A stretch of 12,523 nt of DNA from Solobacterium sp. (GCA_017419465.1 JAFOLE010000085.1:1-12523); one strand, 5' to 3'. Positions 1-7,313 are shown, numbered from the stretch's first letter. Notes: generated by a model not told the origin, from the letters alone. A program made the numbers and translations.

Positions 1-1
1 G

Positions 2-46
2 GAACGGTATTCTGATATCGATATGTTTGAAACGGATTCCCGGTGA
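2..46 (+). CDS. possible C-terminal tail of an upstream gene (partial)
   Basis: One frame is open from the left edge and ends at a TGA at 44-46, giving a 14-residue acidic tail ending in FETDSR. It lies 38 bases upstream of the Nudix gene on the same strand, so it could be the end of a preceding operon gene. Fourteen residues are too few to recognise a family, and chance openness is quite possible. Confidence 0.25.
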   Translation, partial: ERYSDIDMFETDSR

Positions 47-70
47 TATGCAGTTCGAAAGGGGAATCCG
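33..70 (+). promoter_or_regulatory. 9-bp hairpin directly before the Nudix ribosome binding site
   Basis: CGGATTCCC (33-41) pairs perfectly with GGGAATCCG (62-70) around a 20-base loop. The stem ends one base before the AGGAGG at 72-77. No T-run follows, so it is not a classical terminator. It could stabilise the mRNA or tune initiation; its role is inferred only from position. Confidence 0.4.
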
Positions 71-84
71 CAGGAGGATGTTAT

Positions 85-576
85 ATGCCGAATGAATACT
101 GTCCGGAATGCGGTACCCGGCTGATCATGAAACCGCTGGAAAACGAAGGCATTGTGCCGTACTGTCCTTCCTGCATGCAGTACCGCTTTCCGATGTACAA
201 CGTTGCGGTCAGTATGATCGTGATCCGTAAGGACCTGAAGAAAATACTGCTTATCAAGCAGTATGGAAGAGATGCCTATATTCTGGTGGCGGGATATGTA
301 AACCGCACGGAAGCTCTCGAACATGCGGTCCGCCGGGAAGTACAGGAAGAGACCGGAATGCATGCATCAGAGATCCGTTTCAACCGCACAAAGTTCTTTG
401 AGCCGTCCAACACCCTGATGTGCAATTTCACCGTCTTTGTGGAAGATGACAGCCAGCTGAATCCGAACCGGGAAATCGATTCGTATCAGTGGTTCAGCTT
501 TGATGAGGCAAAGGAAAACATCAAACCGGGCAGTCTTGCGGCGGAGTTTCTGAACGCCTATCTTCAGGAGGTCTGA
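85..576 (+). CDS. zinc-ribbon Nudix hydrolase
   Basis: This 163-residue protein is a Nudix-family pyrophosphohydrolase, which cleaves a nucleoside diphosphate linked to another moiety using divalent metal. The N-terminus has two cysteine pairs (CPECG, then CPSC about 20 residues later), a NudC-like zinc ribbon. The central Nudix box is complete: G-x5-E-x7-REVQEETGM. NADH, capped RNA or another nucleotide are possible substrates; the sequence does not decide. The ATG at 85 is preferred over the upstream in-frame ATG at 43 because AGGAGG lies 7 bases before it and the zinc ribbon begins right after it. The protein is shorter than typical NudC, which carries an extra N-terminal domain. Its stop abuts the stop of the convergent gene. 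Confidence 0.88.
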   Translation: MPNEYCPECGTRLIMKPLENEGIVPYCPSCMQYRFPMYNVAVSMIVIRKDLKKILLIKQYGRDAYILVAGYVNRTEALEHAVRREVQEETGMHASEIRFNRTKFFEPSNTLMCNFTVFVEDDSQLNPNREIDSYQWFSFDEAKENIKPGSLAAEFLNAYLQEV

Positions 577-2304
577 TCAGCGTTCCACCCGCAGGAAGAC
601 CATCGGGTTCTGTGCATACATGGATTCATACATGGATGTGATATGGGCTCTGCCGTCGCTGTAGTTTCCGTTGAGCACGAGTCCGTTTCCAAGATAGGTT
701 GCGACATGCGTGTAATTGCCTGCCGCATCATAGTAATAGACAAGATCACCGGCTTCCGGCTCTGAAACCTCATAGGTATTCTGACGGCTGTAGCCGGTTT
801 TTACATGGACGCCGTACAGTTCATAGATAAACGCATTCGCGATTTCATTGCACGCACCGGCACGGCCGATATATTTCTGCGCCAGTTCGTTGATTACGGG
901 ATCCGTGCCGTTGGCGACTTCCGCGCCGTATTCATCAAAATGATCCGCGGTATTCTGCAGGCCCTGTGCGACCAGCTTCTGCCGGTAAGCGTACTGCAGG
1001 GAAGAAGGAATTTCATCCCGCGGGAAAAGATGCGTATATTCCTCTGTCACATAGCCATAGGAGCGCAGGGTTTCTTCATCGATGCCTGCCGTCACAAGAA
1101 CGCCGGCTTCGCTTTCTTCACTGATCGTATACGTCAGACCGGAAAGTGCAGGGTCATCGGTGACCGCGGTAAACTCCGGTTCCCCGGTTTCTTCATTCAC
1201 GCTGCCTTCAAGATGAACCGAATTGAATAAATCAATGGACTCCGGTTTCGTAAGACCTTCCACGGTAACCGCCGTTTCGGTTTCCGTAAGCGCAAGATGC
1301 GCCTTTTTTAATGCCTGTTCATCAAAGGTACAGGAAAGGGTCAGCGCATCCCCGTTGGAAAGATGATCGGTAACTTCATTGCCGTCGGCGTCCCGCAGAC
1401 TGCAGAACCGGGTTTCGATGATGGCGTCCAGCCGTTTGTTTCCGGATTCCTGTGCGGTGATTTCGGCGGTCCCAAGTCCGTCAATCCCGGTAAAGGAAGC
1501 GGTAAGGTAACGAAGCGCAGAGACTTCTTCCGGCTTGCGGAAGATCCACATGCCGGTTCCGACGGCGGCTGCCGCAAGCAGGACACCTGCCGTGATCCAG
1601 AGCGGCCGCAGGGATTTTCGGACTGCCGGTGCGGGCAGAGGTGTTTCCGTGACCGCAGGCTCCGGTTTCCTGTCATCAATCACAAGATATTTATTCTGTT
1701 CGGCAAGGGAGACGATGCCGAAGACTTCTTCAACGGTGCGGCCCGTCGCAGAGGCGAGTGCCTGCTTGGCCAGCTGGGCACGTTTTTCCAGCTGTTCAGC
1801 CGGAATATGAATCATATTGGAAATCCGCGCAAACGGCATGCCGTCAAGATAGCGCATGACAAAGATCATCCGCTGATCATCCGGCAGTTTTCCCAGCATC
1901 CGGACCACGACATTCATCGCTTCCCGTTCCGTAATGCCTTCACAGCTGCCGGGAATTTCATCTGCGGCAGTATAAACTGTCTCCGCTTCCTTCGGGTCGG
2001 ACCCCCTGACAGGGAAGAAATTCTGATTGCGGTCTTCCGTCAGTGCGGCATTCAGGCATGCCCGTACCACCATGGTCATTGCCTTGCCGTTGAAGGAAGA
2101 AAGATCTTCCGTTTCCGAAAGCAGATCGAACAGTTTTGCCAGACACGTTTTTACGGTCGCTTTGATCAGCTGGTCGGATTTCAGATGGCAGGAGGCAATA
2201 TAAAAGAGAACCGGTTGAAACGAACGGACCAGTTCGCCCATCGCTTCCCGTTCTTCTCCCTTGGCTTCCTGTATCACACGGAGTGAGATTGTCTCTTCGA
2301 CCAT
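577..2304 (-). CDS. membrane-spanning sigma-70-like / NlpC-P60-like fusion protein
   Basis: The 575-residue product reads as three parts. Residues about 8-95 resemble sigma-70 region 2 of ECF factors, and about 130-185 match region 4 well (LPDDQRMIFVMRYLDG, then a helix-turn-helix with IPAEQLEKRAQLAKQAL). A proline-rich linker and basic RKSLR precede one transmembrane helix (about 232-255), placing the sigma half in the cytoplasm. The exterior half has a beta-type domain (about 262-400, FTGIDGLG and a NGDALTL motif) and an NlpC/P60-like end: candidate catalytic Cys485 in GACNE, PEAGDLVYYY, and His533 in THVATYLGNG, with Asn545 or Asn547 as possible third residue. Region 2 is degenerate: the usual acidic/Gln -10-binding helix and WL...D..R signature are not evident. 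An in-frame TAA nine bases upstream fixes the start near 2304, but no good ribosome site is seen. Function is unknown; cell-wall-linked transcription control is inference. Confidence 0.82.
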   Translation of the reverse strand: MVEETISLRVIQEAKGEEREAMGELVRSFQPVLFYIASCHLKSDQLIKATVKTCLAKLFDLLSETEDLSSFNGKAMTMVVRACLNAALTEDRNQNFFPVRGSDPKEAETVYTAADEIPGSCEGITEREAMNVVVRMLGKLPDDQRMIFVMRYLDGMPFARISNMIHIPAEQLEKRAQLAKQALASATGRTVEEVFGIVSLAEQNKYLVIDDRKPEPAVTETPLPAPAVRKSLRPLWITAGVLLAAAAVGTGMWIFRKPEEVSALRYLTASFTGIDGLGTAEITAQESGNKRLDAIIETRFCSLRDADGNEVTDHLSNGDALTLSCTFDEQALKKAHLALTETETAVTVEGLTKPESIDLFNSVHLEGSVNEETGEPEFTAVTDDPALSGLTYTISEESEAGVLVTAGIDEETLRSYGYVTEEYTHLFPRDEIPSSLQYAYRQKLVAQGLQNTADHFDEYGAEVANGTDPVINELAQKYIGRAGACNEIANAFIYELYGVHVKTGYSRQNTYEVSEPEAGDLVYYYDAAGNYTHVATYLGNGLVLNGNYSDGRAHITSMYESMYAQNPMVFLRVER

Positions 2305-2368
2305 GATACTGATTTAATCACGTTTCCTCATCGCAGGCAATCGAAATGAAACCGACGCGCAAATCAGT

Positions 2369-2396
2369 TTGCGAAACCGTACGGAGATGATATTAA
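2369..2396 (+). promoter_or_regulatory. candidate sigma-A promoter for the oxidoreductase
   Basis: TTGCGA (2369-2374) and TATTAA (2391-2396) are separated by 16 bases in the 114-base divergent intergenic region. The predicted start site would fall almost on the ribosome site AAGGA (2404-2408), giving a very short leader. The match is only moderate. Confidence 0.3.
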
Positions 2397-2418
2397 TAGG
2401 GAAAAGGATGACACACGT

Positions 2419-3519
2419 ATGGGAAACAGAATCAGATTTGGAATCATCGGCTCCGGGTGGCGTGCCATGTACTATATCCGGATTGCCCGGAAACTCAGCG
2501 AGGTGTTTGAGGTCGCCGCAGTCGTCTGCCGCACAGCGGAAAAGGCGGAGCGCATCACAGCGGAGTTCGGTGTTCACACGGTACTTTCACCGCAGGAATG
2601 CATCAATCTGAAGCCGGACTTTGTGGTCGTGGCCGTGGATAAGATGCATATCGCCGAAGTCGCCATGGAATGGGCGGACTATGGCTTTACGGTGCTTTCG
2701 GAAACCCCGGCCGGCATGGACCGGGAGACCTTAAGGAAACTGATGGAAGCTGGGAAACGCGGCGCAAAGCTGGTCAGTGCGGAACAGTACCGGTATTATC
2801 CGGAGAATGCGGCACTTCTGAAACTGCTGGAAACCGGAATCCTCGGGACGCCGCACAGTCTGTATCTTTCCCTGGCGCACGAATATCACGGCATCAGTCT
2901 GATGCGGGCGTTCCTGAATCTGAATGCGGATGAATCCTTTACCGTGCAGGCAAGGGTATGGAGTTTTCCGACCGTGGAGACGATGTCGCGCTATGAGAAG
3001 TATACGGACGGCCGCATCGCGGACAAAACGCGGATGGCCGCACTGTTTGCGTATGCCAACGGAACCTTCTGTCTGTCTGACTTTGACTCCGAACAGTACC
3101 GCTCGCCGATCCGCGGCAGTTATCTCAGACTTTCGGGAGAGCGCGGTGAAATTGACGGGTATACCGTGCGCTGGCTGGATGAAGCCAACGCCGCGCACTG
3201 CGAAGCGCTGGATATCAAGACCCGCATTGTGGCGACGGGTGATCCGAATCCCAACTTTGCGGAAATCGAGGAAGAGGTTTCCGTCACATTGGGCGATACG
3301 GTTCTGTATGAGCCGGAATTCGGGCTTCATGGTCTGAGCCGGGATGAAGCTGCGATTGCGCATATGCTGGGGAAGATGAAGGCATATGCGGATGGAACCG
3401 GCGAAGCGCCGTATTCCCTTGCGGATGCGCTGGCGGATGCTTATGGAGCGATTCTTCTGCGGGAGGCTTCCGCAGAAGGAACCGTCAAACCGGCAGATAT
3501 GAAGCGGGATTATAAATAA
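2419..3519 (+). CDS. Gfo/Idh/MocA-family oxidoreductase
   Basis: The 366-residue protein has an N-terminal Rossmann fold for NAD(P) (FGIIGSGWRA, residues 7-16), followed by the alternating strands typical of this family of sugar and inositol dehydrogenases. The C-terminal beta-sheet domain starts near residue 120; EYHGIS (155-160) may supply the active-site histidine. The family's EKP motif, whose Lys usually binds cofactor and substrate, reads SETP at 94-97, so Thr96 replaces the lysine. Length is normal and there is no signal peptide, so it is cytoplasmic. AAGGA lies 10 bases before the ATG. It stands alone between a divergent gene and its own terminator. The substrate cannot be told, and the missing lysine makes a non-standard or lost activity possible. 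Confidence 0.88.
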   Translation: MGNRIRFGIIGSGWRAMYYIRIARKLSEVFEVAAVVCRTAEKAERITAEFGVHTVLSPQECINLKPDFVVVAVDKMHIAEVAMEWADYGFTVLSETPAGMDRETLRKLMEAGKRGAKLVSAEQYRYYPENAALLKLLETGILGTPHSLYLSLAHEYHGISLMRAFLNLNADESFTVQARVWSFPTVETMSRYEKYTDGRIADKTRMAALFAYANGTFCLSDFDSEQYRSPIRGSYLRLSGERGEIDGYTVRWLDEANAAHCEALDIKTRIVATGDPNPNFAEIEEEVSVTLGDTVLYEPEFGLHGLSRDEAAIAHMLGKMKAYADGTGEAPYSLADALADAYGAILLREASAEGTVKPADMKRDYK

Positions 3520-3553
3520 GAATCACAGACGGAACGGAATTCCTGATCGAAGC

Positions 3554-3583
3554 ACAGCGCGGAAAACCTCTGCGCTGTTTTTT
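3554..3583 (+). terminator. intrinsic terminator after the oxidoreductase gene
   Basis: ACAGCGC (3554-3560) pairs with GCGCTGT (3572-3578), with one further G.T pair inside, followed by six Ts (3578-3583). It sits 34 bases after the oxidoreductase stop. Confidence 0.85.
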
Positions 3584-3596
3584 CTGCGCCGTCCTT

Positions 3597-3602
3597 TATA
3601 AT
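3597..3602 (+). promoter_or_regulatory. -10 box of the promoter for the DUF4177/GH13 operon
   Basis: A perfect TATAAT at 3597-3602 lies 13 bases after the preceding terminator and 37 bases before the GTG start at 3634. No good -35 hexamer is visible; that position falls inside the terminator stem and T-run. Confidence 0.55.
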
Positions 3603-3633
3603 GAAACCGGAAACAGACAGGAGGAAACCTATC

Positions 3634-3828
3634 GTGAAAGAATATCTCTTTGTGAATGTGAATATCAATGAATTCTTCGGATCGCACTGTACCGTGCACC
3701 GCCGCATCATCGATGAAAAGGCGCAGCTTGGCTACCGGTATGTCGGATATGTGCCGACGGATATCAGTGACTACGGAAAGATTAAGGAAATGGATCTCGT
3801 CTTTGAACGGGATGCGGAAGAAGAATAA
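3634..3828 (+). CDS. DUF4177-like small protein
   Basis: This 64-residue protein begins with GTG at 3634, nine bases after AGGAGG (3619-3624). The in-frame ATG at 3601 is rejected because it overlaps the TATAAT box and has no ribosome site. The layout (VKEYLFVNVNIN, a central helix IIDEKAQLGYRYVGYVP, then a terminal strand MDLVFERD) resembles DUF4177 proteins, small alpha/beta domains of unknown function whose core has a Gly-Trp/Tyr turn after the helix. There is no signal peptide. The stop is 11 bases before the GH13 start and overlaps its ribosome site, so the two are co-transcribed and probably translationally coupled. Confidence 0.75.
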   Translation: MKEYLFVNVNINEFFGSHCTVHRRIIDEKAQLGYRYVGYVPTDISDYGKIKEMDLVFERDAEEE

Positions 3829-3839
3829 GGACGTGAATC

Positions 3840-5153
3840 ATGGCGGAAAATACCTCAAGGAATCTGCGCAGTCAGGTCTTCTACCAGATCTTCGTGCGCA
3901 ACTATAAAGAAGGAACATTCAAAGCGGTGATGAACGATCTGGACCGCATTCAGGAACTCGGCGCAGACTGGATCTATCTTCTGCCGGTCCATCCGACGGG
4001 AGAAGTTCACCGCAAGGGAAATCTTGGCTCCCCGTATACGATCAAAGACTATCGGGCAGTGGATCCCCGTCTTGGAACGATGGAAGACTTCAAGGCGCTT
4101 GCGGATGCGGTTCACGCCCGCGGTATGAAGCTGATGATGGATATCGTATACAATCACACCTCCCCGGACTCCTGGCTTGTACAGAACCATCCGGAGTGGT
4201 TTTACCACAAGCCGGACGGCTCGATGGGAAACCATGTCGGGGACTGGTGGGATGTCGTGGATCTTGACTATGATCATCCGGAACTCTGGGAGTATCAGAT
4301 CGATACCCTGAAATTCTGGGCGCAGTATGCGGACGGCTTCCGCTGTGACGTGGCGCCGATGGTGCCGGTTCCCTTCTGGATAAAGGCAAGAGCGGAAGTG
4401 GAGAAGGTAAAGCCGGGCGTTGTATGGCTTGCGGAATCCGGTGAGCCGGAATTTATCGCTTATCTCCGTAAAATGGGCGTGTGCGGTGCCAGTGACGGCG
4501 AGCTGTATCAGGCGTTTGACCTCTGTTATGACTATGATCTCTATGACGAACAGAAAGCGGTTCAGCTCGGGGAACTGTCACTGAACGACTATCTGAAAGG
4601 CATCAACCTGCAGGAAGGACTGTATCCCGACAATACGTCAAAGCTGCGCTTTCTGGAAAATCACGACCGGCCAAGGGCAGCTGCCCTGATTCCGGACTGT
4701 GACGCAAGATATGTCTGGACCGCATGGCTGTATTTCATGAAAGGTGCGGTTCTGCTCTATGCCGGACAGGAAACCGGATGCGTGCGGCATCCGACGCTGT
4801 TTGATTCCGACCCTGTGGACTTTGAGACCGGGGAGAACAGCCTGGGCTATCTCCGCAGGCTTCATGAAATCAAACAGGACCCGCTGTTTCCTGATTCGTC
4901 CTTCCATGCGTCTGCCGCAGGACCCGATCAGTCCGTGATCGTTGCCGTGCATGAAGGAAGAACCGGAAGTGATGGAGAAGGACGGAAAGCGGTCGGGATC
5001 TTCCCGCTGCACGCAAAGCCGTGTTCGGTCCGTGTGGATCTTCCCGATGGCACCTATACGGATGTGATCAGCGGAAATGCGGCCGACGTGTTTGAACAGA
5101 CGCTGCGCTGTGAAGGACAGGCGATGATTCTGTTTGCGGACAACGCAGACTGA
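3840..5153 (+). CDS. GH13 alpha-amylase-family glycoside hydrolase
   Basis: The 437-residue enzyme carries the four conserved GH13 regions: DIVYNHT (101-107), GFRCD with nucleophile Asp170, WLAESGE with acid/base Glu199, and FLENHD with His275/Asp276. These lie on a (beta/alpha)8 barrel, and a beta-rich C-terminal domain follows (about 365-437). It should hydrolyse or transfer alpha-glucosidic bonds with retention. There is no signal peptide, so it probably acts in the cytoplasm on imported oligosaccharides or glycogen-type polymers. Domain B between regions I and II is short, and the protein is compact next to typical 450-550-residue members. AAGGA lies 8 bases before the ATG. The subfamily and exact substrate are not decided. 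Confidence 0.92.
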   Translation: MAENTSRNLRSQVFYQIFVRNYKEGTFKAVMNDLDRIQELGADWIYLLPVHPTGEVHRKGNLGSPYTIKDYRAVDPRLGTMEDFKALADAVHARGMKLMMDIVYNHTSPDSWLVQNHPEWFYHKPDGSMGNHVGDWWDVVDLDYDHPELWEYQIDTLKFWAQYADGFRCDVAPMVPVPFWIKARAEVEKVKPGVVWLAESGEPEFIAYLRKMGVCGASDGELYQAFDLCYDYDLYDEQKAVQLGELSLNDYLKGINLQEGLYPDNTSKLRFLENHDRPRAAALIPDCDARYVWTAWLYFMKGAVLLYAGQETGCVRHPTLFDSDPVDFETGENSLGYLRRLHEIKQDPLFPDSSFHASAAGPDQSVIVAVHEGRTGSDGEGRKAVGIFPLHAKPCSVRVDLPDGTYTDVISGNAADVFEQTLRCEGQAMILFADNAD

Positions 5154-5177
5154 ATAAATAAAAAAGGGGAAAGAAGT

Positions 5178-6395
5178 ATGACAAAACAACGTAAACGGCA
5201 TCGCCGCCGTCTGCGCCCGATCATCTGGGTGCTGCTTGCGGCAGTGCTTCTGCTTGTGTGTGCACTGATCGTACGGCTGAGCGGATGCACAGCGCCGAAC
5301 GAAGCGGAAGAAGTGCCGGCGGAAACACCGGAAACAGAAACTGCGACACCGGAACCCGAACCGGAAGTATCAACGGCGGAATTTTTCTTCACCGGTGATG
5401 CGCTGATTCACGGCACCGTATGGATGGATGCCGATCAGGGGAACGGCACCTATGATTTTTCCGGCATTGTGGAAAATGTCGGACGGCTGGCGGAAGGCTA
5501 TGACCTGAAATACTACAACCAGGAGACGATCCTTGGCGGAACGGAGCTTGGCCTGCACGGCTATCCGACCTTCAACAGCCCGCAGGAAGTGGGTGATGCG
5601 ATGGTGAACATGGGCTTTGGCCTGGTATCCACCGCAAACAATCACTCCCTGGATCAGGGGCTGACCGGAATCGAGCGCTCCTGTGAATACTGGAAGAGAC
5701 AGGAAGCCGAACACGGCGTGCATATGGCCGGCACCTATAACAGTCAGGAAGACCATGACCGGATCGATGTCTATGAGATCAACGGCATTACCTATACCTT
5801 CCTGTCATGGACGTACGGCTGTAACGGACTGACACCGCCGGAAGGCTATGAATATATCGTCAATATATATACCGACCACGTCGACGAACTGCTGGAACAG
5901 GTTCGTCAGGCAGATGCGGTCAGTGATGTCGTCATCGTGGCGATGCACTGGGGAACCGAGTATTCCATGGAAGCCAATGACGAGCAGCGGGATCTTGCGC
6001 AGCGGCTCTCCGAAGCCGGTGCCGACATCATTGTCGGAAACCACCCGCATGTCATTCAGCCGATCGAATGGGTCAATGACCATAAGACGATCGTCTACTA
6101 TGCGATGGGCAACATGGTCAGCGCGCAGATCGATGAACCCAACCTTGTGGGTATGGTCGGCGGCGTGACGATTCAGAAGACGGTCGATACCGCAGGCACG
6201 CATATTGAAATTCTGGATCCGCGGGCCGATCTCATCTATACCTATTACGATCCGGGATATGTGAACTTCAAGGTCATTCCGATGAAGGAACTGGATGAAG
6301 CGCATGTCTATAACGCGGCGGAACTGTATGAGAAATACAAGGCGAAGATTACGGAATACGATGACAGTATCCGGATTGGCGTGGAACTGAACTGA
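5178..6395 (+). CDS. CapA-like membrane-anchored metallophosphatase-fold protein
   Basis: The 405-residue protein belongs to the CapA/PGA_cap family of calcineurin-like metallophosphatase-fold proteins, linked to poly-gamma-glutamate capsule in some bacteria. The very basic N-terminus (QRKRHRRRLR) leads into a membrane segment (about 14-32), then a Glu/Pro/Thr-rich spacer (42-66) and the outer domain. Metal-site motifs are present: GDALIH (73-78), NQE (114-116), NNH (154-156), MHWGTEY (256-262) and GNHPH (287-291). LSGC at 34-37 resembles a lipobox, but Arg33 just before it is atypical, so uncleaved anchor and lipoprotein are both possible. No capB/capC-like gene is nearby, so a capsule role is not supported here. 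An AGGGGA-type ribosome site precedes the ATG, and the gap to the GH13 gene is 24 bases. Confidence 0.87.
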   Translation: MTKQRKRHRRRLRPIIWVLLAAVLLLVCALIVRLSGCTAPNEAEEVPAETPETETATPEPEPEVSTAEFFFTGDALIHGTVWMDADQGNGTYDFSGIVENVGRLAEGYDLKYYNQETILGGTELGLHGYPTFNSPQEVGDAMVNMGFGLVSTANNHSLDQGLTGIERSCEYWKRQEAEHGVHMAGTYNSQEDHDRIDVYEINGITYTFLSWTYGCNGLTPPEGYEYIVNIYTDHVDELLEQVRQADAVSDVVIVAMHWGTEYSMEANDEQRDLAQRLSEAGADIIVGNHPHVIQPIEWVNDHKTIVYYAMGNMVSAQIDEPNLVGMVGGVTIQKTVDTAGTHIEILDPRADLIYTYYDPGYVNFKVIPMKELDEAHVYNAAELYEKYKAKITEYDDSIRIGVELN

Positions 6396-6398
6396 GTT

Positions 6399-7199
6399 AT
6401 GAAGAAACATGCACTGAAATCGGAAACGGTGCGCATTCCGTGTGCTTCCGGAAAGGAACGGGTGATCATCCTGACGCCGAAGAAGCGGGAAGGGCTTCTG
6501 CCCGGCATCCTGTGGATCCATGGCGGCGGTTATGTGACCGGCATGGCGGAGATGGTCTATGCCTCCTGCGGAAAGATGCTGGCGGAAGAGTTCGGGGCGG
6601 TGGTCGTGGCACCGAACTATGCGCTGATGCCGTATCCGATTCCGCTGGAAGACTGTGCGGCCGCACTGGACTGGATGACCGCAAATGCGGGAACACTCGG
6701 CATTGATAAAACCCGCATCATCATCGGCGGGGAGAGTGCCGGCGGCGGACTGACCGCGGCCCTGTGCCTGTATGCCCGGGACCGTGACATCCCGGTGAAG
6801 CTGCAGCTGCCGCTGTATCCGATGCTGGATTACCGGGACACAAAAACCTCCCGCGATAATCACGGGCATATGTGGGATACCCGGCGGAACCATTACGGCT
6901 GGACGAAGTATCTGCGGCTTCTCGATGACAGGGGAACCGTGCCTTCCTATGCCTCTGCGGCACGGGAAGCCGATCTGAGGGGTCTTCCGCCCTGTTATAC
7001 CTTCGTGCTGGATGGGGAGCCGTTCTTTGAGGAGACGATCCGCTATGTGCAGCGTCTGAAGGAAGCAGGCGTTCCGGCAGAGCTCGATGTATACCATGGG
7101 GACGTGCATGCCTTCGATATGCTTACGCCATGGACGAAGGAAGCCCGGGCGGCGCGCAGAAAACTCTGCGCAGTCTTTGAAGAATTCATGAACCGATAA
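6399..7199 (+). CDS. HSL-type alpha/beta-hydrolase (esterase)
   Basis: This 266-residue alpha/beta-hydrolase belongs to the hormone-sensitive-lipase-like carboxylesterases. It shows the oxyanion motif HGGGY (41-45), the nucleophile elbow GESAGG with Ser113, and the late histidine in GDVHAF (His237). The acid normally sits in a DPL motif; the aligned stretch here is GEPFF, making Glu207 the likely acid in place of Asp. It is cytoplasmic, with no signal peptide, and probably acts on small acyl esters. It starts three bases after the CapA-like stop with no strong ribosome site of its own, so translation is probably coupled. It is the last gene of the operon; no clean terminator with a T-run follows on this strand. 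Confidence 0.9.
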   Translation: MKKHALKSETVRIPCASGKERVIILTPKKREGLLPGILWIHGGGYVTGMAEMVYASCGKMLAEEFGAVVVAPNYALMPYPIPLEDCAAALDWMTANAGTLGIDKTRIIIGGESAGGGLTAALCLYARDRDIPVKLQLPLYPMLDYRDTKTSRDNHGHMWDTRRNHYGWTKYLRLLDDRGTVPSYASAAREADLRGLPPCYTFVLDGEPFFEETIRYVQRLKEAGVPAELDVYHGDVHAFDMLTPWTKEARAARRKLCAVFEEFMNR

Positions 7200-7241
7200 G
7201 AAATACGCATCTTTGATGAAACAGAGGATGCGGTCCTTCGA

Positions 7242-7313
7242 CCTTGGGATTGGGATTCCTCTTCTGCCGCATTGAGTGCAGAAAAAAGTCGAGCTCACAT
7301 AAGTGCTCGACAT
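7242..7313 (-). pseudogene. 5' fragment of a small zinc-ribbon protein gene
   Basis: From the ATG at 7313 this strand encodes 24 residues including SSTFFCTQCGRRGIPIPR. From memory this matches the start of a small conserved Bacillota/phage protein with the pattern FYC..CG..GIPI.R, followed by RE.GHLKKLYC..C. The second half is missing: after the Arg the frame runs SKDRILCFIKDA, keeping at most one Cys, and then continues into antisense of the esterase gene. It looks like a deletion remnant. The frame overlaps the last 19 bases of the 49-codon gene. The family pattern is recalled, not searched. Confidence 0.45.
7282..7311 (-). terminator. intrinsic terminator at the end of the 49-codon gene
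   Basis: Read on the minus strand, GTCGAGC (7311-7305) pairs with GCTCGAC (7294-7288) and six Ts follow (7287-7282). The stop codon of the small gene lies in the loop. The same bases encode SST...SSTFF in the overlapping fragment, so the palindrome could be a by-product of coding. Confidence 0.5.

Noticed and set aside
1363..2286. 307-codon plus-strand open frame
   Set aside because: It is antisense to the sigma/NlpC fusion gene, Phe/Gly/Arg-rich, and shows no domain.
2731..3363. 210-codon minus-strand open frame
   Set aside because: Shadow of the oxidoreductase gene with no recognisable motif and no ribosome site considered convincing.
5277..5290. definite lipoprotein call for the CapA-like protein
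   Set aside because: LSGC is present, but an Arg directly precedes it where lipobox rules exclude charged residues, so only a membrane anchor is claimed.
7206..7243. plus-strand terminator after the esterase
   Set aside because: CGCATC/GATGCG and GGTC/GACC can pair, but the first loop is long, the stems overlap and no T-run follows.
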